Positions 1 through 4,065 of a DNA stretch of 6,593 nt are shown piece by piece. The first letter of the stretch is position 1. Every line of letters begins with the position of its first letter. Source of the stretch: an uncultured Clostridia bacterium (GTDB lineage Bacteria > Bacillota > Clostridia > Oscillospirales > Ruminococcaceae); assembly GCA_947072265.1 (NCBI GenBank), contig CAMTHN010000034.1, forward strand, positions 1 to 6,593, in the 5' to 3' direction. Position numbers and translations under genes: made by a program. The notes under the pieces were generated by a model. It did no database searches. It worked only from the letters and a program-made list of their open reading frames with translations, and had not been told where the DNA came from.

Positions 1-32
1 AAAAATAAAAAATTAAATATTTTATGGCATTA

Positions 33-61
33 TTGACTAAATTTTTCAAAACTTATATAAT
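33..61 (+). promoter_or_regulatory. Vegetative (SigA-type) promoter of the SIS-domain gene
   Basis: A -35 element TTGACT (33-38, five of six consensus bases) is followed by a 17-base spacer and a perfect -10 element TATAAT (56-61). Transcription would begin near 67-69. This gives a leader of about 46 bases before the ATG at 115, and only about 7-9 bases before the upstream in-frame ATG at 76, so the promoter also supports the later start. Spacing and sequence are close to ideal, so expression is probably housekeeping-like. Bases 1-32 are plain A/T-rich DNA with no feature I can name. Confidence 0.75.
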
Positions 62-114
62 TTAATAAATTAGAAATGTTTATGCATAAATACATTTATA
101 TTAAGGAGTTTTTT

Positions 115-1158
115 ATGAAAAAGACTATTATGTGGAAAGAAATAAACGAGCAAAAAACAGCTATCCCCAATTGCATAACAAAAAATAAGGAAATTTTAAA
201 AAATATAGAAAAAGACTTTAATCAAAAACAACCAACATCAATTATAATTGCCGCAAGAGGAACATCCGATCATGTTGCACATTTTGCGAAATATCTTTTT
301 GAAACATTCTGTGGAATTCCAGTTTCTCTAGCCGCACCTTCTATAACAACCTTATACCAATCAAAAATAAATTTTTCAAATTCATTAGTTATAGGAATTT
401 CACAATCTGGATCTGCACAAGATGTATTAGAAGTTCTACAGTCCGCAAAAAGTCAAGGTGCAATAACAATAGGTATAACTAATACAGAAGACTCTGTTGT
501 TGCTAAAGAATCTAAATATCATCTATTCTGTAACGCTGGAAAAGAAAATAGTGTTGCCGCTACAAAAACTTTTTTAACCCAATTATATCTCGCAACAGCT
601 CTTGTTAAACAACTATCTGGATCAAAAAAGCTTGATATGGCTATAAATAGTCTTGATACAACAATTGATACTGCACTTTCTTTAGCAGAATCCGCAATAG
701 ACGCTTCACAAATTTTTAGATTTTCTAATGAAATATTTGTACTTGCTCGTGGATTTGGATACCCTATATCTATGGAATGTGCTCTAAAAATTCAAGAAAC
801 AACATATACAAGAGCTCGTTGTTATTCTGTTTCCGATTTTCACCATGGTCCTTTTGCAATGGTTAGCTCTGAAATTCCTATTATCCTTCTTAGCCTTGAT
901 AAACATGTAGAAAAAGATTCTATAGAGATGATAGAAAAACTAAAAAATGAAAATGCGTTTGTTCTTTCAATAACAAACTCAAAAAAAGTTTCTGATTTAT
1001 CAGATAAATCAATGCTACTTCCAGAGGATATGGACGAGATATCGGCTTGTTTTGCATCCGCAATAATAGGACAAACATTTGCATGCTCTCTAGCTATATT
1101 AAAATCAAACAACCCAGACTCTCCTAGAGGTTTAAAAAAAGTAACTATTACTAGATAA
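115..1158 (+). CDS. Double SIS-domain sugar-phosphate isomerase/deaminase, NagB-II (glucosamine-6-phosphate deaminase) type
   Basis: The 347-residue protein has two SIS (sugar isomerase) domains, roughly residues 35-165 and 195-335. The first carries GTSDH (49-53), the sugar-phosphate loop SQSGS (96-100) and the AATKTF segment (148-153). The second carries ARGFGYPISMECALKIQE (211-228), HHGP (243-246) and a C-terminal PRGLKKVT. Glu228, His244 and Lys341/342 line up with the isomerase residues of the GlmS C-terminal half. No N-terminal glutaminase domain is present, so this is not GlmS. The ending NPDxPxGLKKVT and the AAPS segment (73-76) resemble NagB-II proteins, which convert glucosamine-6-phosphate to fructose-6-phosphate and ammonia. 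The start at 115 was chosen over an in-frame ATG at 76 because AAGGAG (103-108) lies 6 bases before it and the promoter overlaps the region just before 76. The protein should be cytoplasmic. Related deglycases (FrlB) or AgaS-like enzymes are alternatives, so the family is firm and the exact substrate is not. Confidence 0.85.
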   Translation: MKKTIMWKEINEQKTAIPNCITKNKEILKNIEKDFNQKQPTSIIIAARGTSDHVAHFAKYLFETFCGIPVSLAAPSITTLYQSKINFSNSLVIGISQSGSAQDVLEVLQSAKSQGAITIGITNTEDSVVAKESKYHLFCNAGKENSVAATKTFLTQLYLATALVKQLSGSKKLDMAINSLDTTIDTALSLAESAIDASQIFRFSNEIFVLARGFGYPISMECALKIQETTYTRARCYSVSDFHHGPFAMVSSEIPIILLSLDKHVEKDSIEMIEKLKNENAFVLSITNSKKVSDLSDKSMLLPEDMDEISACFASAIIGQTFACSLAILKSNNPDSPRGLKKVTITR

Positions 1159-1177
1159 TTTTATAAATAATAACTTT

Positions 1178-1222
1178 GAATAATAGATATCTATAAATTC
1201 TATTTATAGATATCTATTATTC
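1178..1222. terminator. Perfect 21-bp hairpin after the SIS gene, possible terminator
   Basis: Bases 1178-1198 are exactly complementary to 1202-1222, leaving a 3-base loop (TCT). The stem starts 19 bases after the stop codon of the SIS gene, which is where an intrinsic terminator would be expected. The sequence that follows (CTGATATTATTAAAC) is a poor U-tract, so termination efficiency is uncertain. Each arm also contains the self-complementary 12-mer ATAGATATCTAT (1183-1194 and 1206-1217), so the element could instead be a tandem protein-binding site ahead of the SDR gene or a mRNA 3'-end stabiliser. Confidence 0.55.
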
Positions 1223-1239
1223 TGATATTATTAAACTTT

Positions 1240-1269
1240 TTAACAAAAATGTAATTGTTAGTCGATAAT
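1240..1269 (+). promoter_or_regulatory. Likely SigA-type promoter of the SDR gene
   Basis: TTAACA (1240-1245, five of six matches to TTGACA) and GATAAT (1264-1269, five of six matches to TATAAT) are separated by 18 bases. Transcription would begin near 1276, giving a leader of about 33 bases before the ATG at 1309. It lies just after the 1178-1222 hairpin, so the SDR gene can be transcribed separately from the SIS gene. In DNA this A/T-rich such matches occur by chance, hence the moderate confidence. Confidence 0.5.
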
Positions 1270-1308
1270 TAAATTAATAAAATAATAAAAATTTACAGGA
1301 GAAACATA

Positions 1309-2160
1309 ATGAAAAATTTATATATACCATTAGATGACAAAATTGTAGTTATAACAGGATCAAGTAATGTATTAATGACTTCTACAATAACAAATTTAGC
1401 AAAATTTGGTGCAAAAATTGCACTTGTAGATAATAAGATTGAAGAAACCAAAAGATTAGAACAAGATCTAATTGCACAAGGATTTATAGTGAAATCTTAT
1501 AAAACAAACCTTCTTATAAAAAAAGAAATTTTAAAAACAAAAGAAAAAATTATTAAAGATTTTGGATCATGTGATATTTTAATAAATGCATCTGGTGGAA
1601 ATAATAAAGAAACAACAACAACATTTGAGTATTATTTAAAAGGAGATATCGACAATAAAGAGGTAAATTCTTTCTTTGATATAGACGGTGGAATCGCTTC
1701 AAATGTAATAGCAGCAAATTTTATATCTATGCTAAATCCAATACAAGTTTTTGCAGAAGATATGATAAAAAGCGAAAATCCATCCTCAATTATAAATTTA
1801 TCCTCTATAAACGCCATCTGTCCTCTAACAAAAATTCCAGCATACTCTGCATCTAAATCTGCAATAGAAAATTTTACAAAATGGCTTTCCGTACACTTTG
1901 GTAAAACAAATATAAGAGTTAATTCCATTGCACCTGGTTTTTTTATAACATCTGCAAACGAGTCATCTCTACTTGAAGAAGATGGAGAACTTACATCAAA
2001 AGGAACAAAGATAATTATGAATACACCTATGGAAAGATTTGGAGTAGAAGAAGAAATTTATGGAGCAATTGCTTTTCTATCATCTTCAGAACTTTCTAGC
2101 TTTATAAACGGAATAACAATTCCTATAGACGGTGGATTTTCATCATATTCAGGCGTTTAG
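1309..2160 (+). CDS. Short-chain dehydrogenase/reductase, D-mannonate oxidoreductase-like
   Basis: This 283-residue classical-type SDR has a Rossmann fold. An acidic Asp41 at the end of beta-2 suggests NAD(H) preference. The NNAG-equivalent is NASGG (93-97). The active-site residues appear to be Asn137, Ser166, Tyr179 and Lys183 (YSASK). Several traits match the SDR group annotated as D-mannonate oxidoreductase (fructuronate/mannonate interconversion, Bacillus YjmF type). These are the ASGGNN segment followed by a roughly 30-residue insertion, SSINAxxPLTKIPAYSASK, WLSVHFGKTNIRVNSIAPGFF, the DGxLTxxGxKI segment and the ending GGFSSYSGV. The nucleotide-binding turn is unusual: TGSSNVLMT (16-24) lacks the glycines of TGxxxGxG. 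AGGAGA (1297-1302) lies 6 bases before the ATG. The gene follows the SIS gene at 150 bases on the same strand and converges on sigK. No mannonate dehydratase or hexuronate gene is in view, so the substrate is an inference from family resemblance. Confidence 0.85.
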   Translation: MKNLYIPLDDKIVVITGSSNVLMTSTITNLAKFGAKIALVDNKIEETKRLEQDLIAQGFIVKSYKTNLLIKKEILKTKEKIIKDFGSCDILINASGGNNKETTTTFEYYLKGDIDNKEVNSFFDIDGGIASNVIAANFISMLNPIQVFAEDMIKSENPSSIINLSSINAICPLTKIPAYSASKSAIENFTKWLSVHFGKTNIRVNSIAPGFFITSANESSLLEEDGELTSKGTKIIMNTPMERFGVEEEIYGAIAFLSSSELSSFINGITIPIDGGFSSYSGV

Positions 2161-2177
2161 TTTTCATAATATAAAAT

Positions 2178-2228
2178 TATATTAAATAAAGAGTAGATTT
2201 TAAATAGATCTACTCTTTATTTAATATA
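2178..2228. terminator. Bidirectional terminator shared by the SDR gene and sigK
   Basis: Bases 2178-2198 are perfectly complementary to 2208-2228 (21 bp) around a 9-base loop. The hairpin sits 17 bases after the SDR stop codon and includes the last codons and the TAG stop (2212-2210) of the oppositely directed sigK. Both 3' arms read CTCTTTATTTAAT, so the terminal U-richness falls partly inside the stem rather than in a separate U-tract. Position between convergent genes supports a terminator for both. Confidence 0.7.
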
Positions 2229-2905
2229 TCAAACTTTTCTTTAAGTATATTTAAACATTTTTTTTCTATTCTAGAAACATAAGATCTAGATATTTTCAAT
2301 TTCTTAGAAACTTCCAACTGGGTTAACGGGTTGCTACCACCAAGACCATATCTATGAATAATTATCATCTTCTCTCTACTAGTTAGATGATCTTGTATTA
2401 ATTTATGAAGAGTTTCGCATCTTATCCTTGCAATTATATTGTCTATAACGAGCTCATCATCAGAAACAATATCCATAAGAGTTATTCCTCCACCCCCCTC
2501 TCCATCTATAGGATCGCTTATAAAAACCTCTAAAGATGTTTTTTTAACACTTCTAAAATGCATTAATATCTCATTTTCAACACATCTTGCCGCATATGTA
2601 GAAAATTTTGTTCCTTTATCATATGAAAATGTAGATACAGCTTTGATTAATCCTATTGTTCCTATAGAAATTAGATCCTCTTGATCATTATTCGAAGCAT
2701 AATATTTTTTTATAATATGAGCTACAAGTCTAAGATTATGCTCTATTAATTTTTCTCTAGCTTTTTTATCTCCATCCTTCATCTTCTTAAAATATTCTTT
2801 TTCTTTACTCTGAGATAAGGGTTTTGGAAAAGATTTGTTCCCATCTACATGTAACGCAAAAAATAATATTTTACTAAAAATCATAGATATAATTTCAATA
2901 ATCAT
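2210..2905 (-). CDS. sigK: RNA polymerase sporulation sigma factor SigK (pro-sigma-K)
   Basis: The 231-residue protein is a sigma-70 family factor that directs late mother-cell transcription (coat, cortex and lysis genes) in spore formers. Residues 1-18 are hydrophobic (MIIEIISMIFSKILFFAL) and match the membrane-bound pro-sequence that the SpoIVFB protease removes in Bacillus. FPKPLS (26-31) aligns with FPQPLS just after the Bacillus cleavage site. Sigma region 2 includes EHNLRLVAHIIKKY (55-68), EDLISIGTIGLIKA (76-89) and the -10 recognition helix KFSTYAARCVENEILMHFR (100-118). Region 4 spans about 165-225, with a helix-turn-helix around 195-214 (LTQLEVSKKLKISRSYVSRI). The reading frame is unbroken, so there is no skin-type insertion. 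GAAGG lies 8 bases before the ATG. The gene is downstream of the pseudouridine synthase on the same strand but separated from it by a strong terminator, so it should have its own promoter. It converges on the SDR gene. Identification is very secure. Confidence 0.96.
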   Translation of the reverse strand: MIIEIISMIFSKILFFALHVDGNKSFPKPLSQSKEKEYFKKMKDGDKKAREKLIEHNLRLVAHIIKKYYASNNDQEDLISIGTIGLIKAVSTFSYDKGTKFSTYAARCVENEILMHFRSVKKTSLEVFISDPIDGEGGGGITLMDIVSDDELVIDNIIARIRCETLHKLIQDHLTSREKMIIIHRYGLGGSNPLTQLEVSKKLKISRSYVSRIEKKCLNILKEKFDILNKE

Positions 2906-2955
2906 ATATAAAACCTTCTTTCATTAAAACTATCTATATTCAAGAAAAAACTTTT

Positions 2956-2963
2956 TTTGTATG
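2956..2963 (-). promoter_or_regulatory. Possible SigE/SigK-type -10 element upstream of sigK
   Basis: On the minus strand CATACAAA (2963 to 2956) resembles the SigE -10 consensus CATACAnT and the first four bases of the SigK -10 CATAnnnTA. Its distance from the sigK ATG (about 50 bases) is suitable. No good -35 element is found at the proper spacing, because the upstream DNA is the T-rich tail of the preceding terminator. In Bacillus sigK is transcribed by SigE with SpoIIID and later by SigK, so a mother-cell promoter is expected here, but the match alone is weak. Confidence 0.3.
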
Positions 2964-2975
2964 TCCTATAAAAAA

Positions 2976-3013
2976 ATAAAAAAGAGAACTATTTTATTAG
3001 TTCTCTTTTTTAT
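2976..3013 (-). terminator. Intrinsic terminator of the pseudouridine synthase gene
   Basis: Bases 2976-2991 pair perfectly with 2998-3013 (16 bp) around a 6-base loop. Read on the minus strand, the stem core is GAGAACTA/TAGTTCTC and its 3' arm runs into a long T-rich stretch interrupted by a single A, a good U-tract. The TAA stop codon of the gene (2999-2997) lies at the loop edge, so translation finishes inside the hairpin. It insulates sigK from read-through. Confidence 0.8.
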
Positions 3014-3953
3014 AATTATTAAAAAATTTAACAAAAGGAATATCTTCAACTATAAATTCTTTTTTATTTAGATAATCTAAAATATGCCCTGAATCCATAA
3101 ATTTAAAAAAAACTTTATATGAATATAAAAGTTGGTGTTTTGCACCAGAAAATTGTTTTATACCATATTTTAAATCTCCGACCAAAGGATGTCCTATATG
3201 ACTAAAATGGGCTCTTATCTGATGGGTTCTTCCTGTAATCAAAGAAACCTCTATCAAAGTCATATCTTTAGAAATATCCAAAATTTTATAACTGGTAATC
3301 ATCGTTTTTCCACCAGCTATTGGATGATTATAAACAGAAACTTTCTTATTACTTTCATCTTTAATCATATAATGTTTAATTATATCTTCTTCTTTTTCTA
3401 ATCTTCCCCAAACAACAGCTATATATTTTTTCTCTATCTCTCTATCTCTAAGCTTTTGATTTAAAACTCGTAAAGTTTCTGCATTTTTTGCAGCAATAAC
3501 AATTCCAGCTGTATTCCTGTCTATTCTATTGCAAAGAGATGGTATAAAAGATGATCTCTCTTTTGGATCATATTCTTTATTAATAAATAAGAATTTTTTA
3601 ATCCTATTTATTAAAGTATCTACCGTTTTAGTCTCATCATCATGTACAACTAATCCAGTGGGTTTGTCAACTAATAATATATTCTCATCTTGATATAAGA
3701 TTTTTAAATCATCTTTAGCAAATAAAAAATCTTTATTACTATCTATTTCTAAAAATTCATCATTTACATATAAACTTATTATATCACCCTCATTTAAAAT
3801 AGTTTTAAAATCTGCTTTTTTATAATTTATCTTTATTCTTTTTTTTCTACAACTTTTATAAATCATTGAATTAGGAATTCTTGGATAAAATTTTGTTAAA
3901 AATTTATCCAGCCTCTGATTAGAATCATCCTTTTTTATAACTATCTCTTTCAT
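2997..3953 (-). CDS. RluA-family RNA pseudouridine synthase with S4 domain
   Basis: The 318-residue cytoplasmic enzyme should isomerise uridine to pseudouridine in rRNA or tRNA. An N-terminal S4 RNA-binding domain (about 12-62, with NQRLDKFL at 12-19) precedes the catalytic domain. This carries DKPTGLVVH (96-104), RIDRNTAG (143-150) with the catalytic Asp145, and GRTHQIRAHFSHIGHPLVGD (241-260) followed by KYG, all RluA/RluC/RluD hallmarks. The residue before RIDR is Asn142, where His is usual (HRLDR). The length is normal for the RluC/RluD subgroup. AGGAG (3963 to 3959) lies 5 bases before the ATG. The gene is upstream of sigK on the same strand, but its own terminator separates them. It diverges from the calcium ATPase gene. 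The family is certain, but the exact target uridines cannot be read from the sequence, so no RluC or RluD symbol is given. Confidence 0.93.
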   Translation of the reverse strand: MKEIVIKKDDSNQRLDKFLTKFYPRIPNSMIYKSCRKKRIKINYKKADFKTILNEGDIISLYVNDEFLEIDSNKDFLFAKDDLKILYQDENILLVDKPTGLVVHDDETKTVDTLINRIKKFLFINKEYDPKERSSFIPSLCNRIDRNTAGIVIAAKNAETLRVLNQKLRDREIEKKYIAVVWGRLEKEEDIIKHYMIKDESNKKVSVYNHPIAGGKTMITSYKILDISKDMTLIEVSLITGRTHQIRAHFSHIGHPLVGDLKYGIKQFSGAKHQLLYSYKVFFKFMDSGHILDYLNKKEFIVEDIPFVKFFNNYKKEN

Positions 3954-3982
3954 AAAATCTCCTAAATATCTATTTTAATTTT

Positions 3983-4011
3983 ATTATAAACATAAAAAAG
4001 TATATTTACAA
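3983..4011 (-). promoter_or_regulatory. Likely SigA-type promoter of the pseudouridine synthase gene
   Basis: On the minus strand a perfect -10 TATAAT (3988 to 3983) is preceded, after 17 bases, by TTGTAA (4011 to 4006), which matches four of six bases of the -35 consensus. Transcription would begin about 23 bases before the ATG at 3953, leaving room for the AGGAG site. No equally convincing plus-strand promoter for the divergent ATPase was found in the same 112-base gap. TTTACA at 4005-4010 could serve as its -35, but no -10 lies at proper spacing. Confidence 0.5.
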
Positions 4012-4065
4012 ATAAAATAGAATAAAAATGGACTAGCCGACTTTATTTTATAAGGAGTGTACAAA

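Noticed and set aside
76..114. In-frame upstream ATG at 76 as the start of the SIS gene
   Set aside because: It would add 13 residues not expected in the family, has no ribosome binding site, and lies only some 7-9 bases after the predicted transcription start. AAGGAG at 103-108 clearly serves the ATG at 115.
840..1112. Minus-strand open frame of 90 codons
   Set aside because: It lies wholly inside the SIS gene on the opposite strand, has no ribosome binding site and no recognisable protein family.
115..1158. Naming the SIS protein GlmS (glutamine-fructose-6-phosphate aminotransferase)
   Set aside because: It has only the isomerase half. The N-terminal glutaminase domain with its catalytic cysteine is absent, and no nearby frame supplies it.
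1632..1928. Minus-strand open frame of 98 codons
   Set aside because: It is antisense to the SDR coding region, which has clear family motifs, and it has no motifs of its own.
2439..2684. Plus-strand open frame of 81 codons
   Set aside because: It is antisense to sigK, low in complexity and without a start signal.
3189..3401. Plus-strand open frame of 70 codons
   Set aside because: It is antisense to the pseudouridine synthase gene and has no recognisable features.
3991..3998. CATAAAAA as a sporulation-type -10 element for the ATPase
   Set aside because: It matches only the CATA core, has no -35 partner at proper spacing, and such strings are common in A/T-rich DNA.
4011..4052. Possible dyad upstream of the ATPase (ATAAAA...GG / CC...TTTTAT)
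   Set aside because: The central pairing has at least three mismatches and the outer arms are only A/T runs, so it is no better than expected by chance in this composition.
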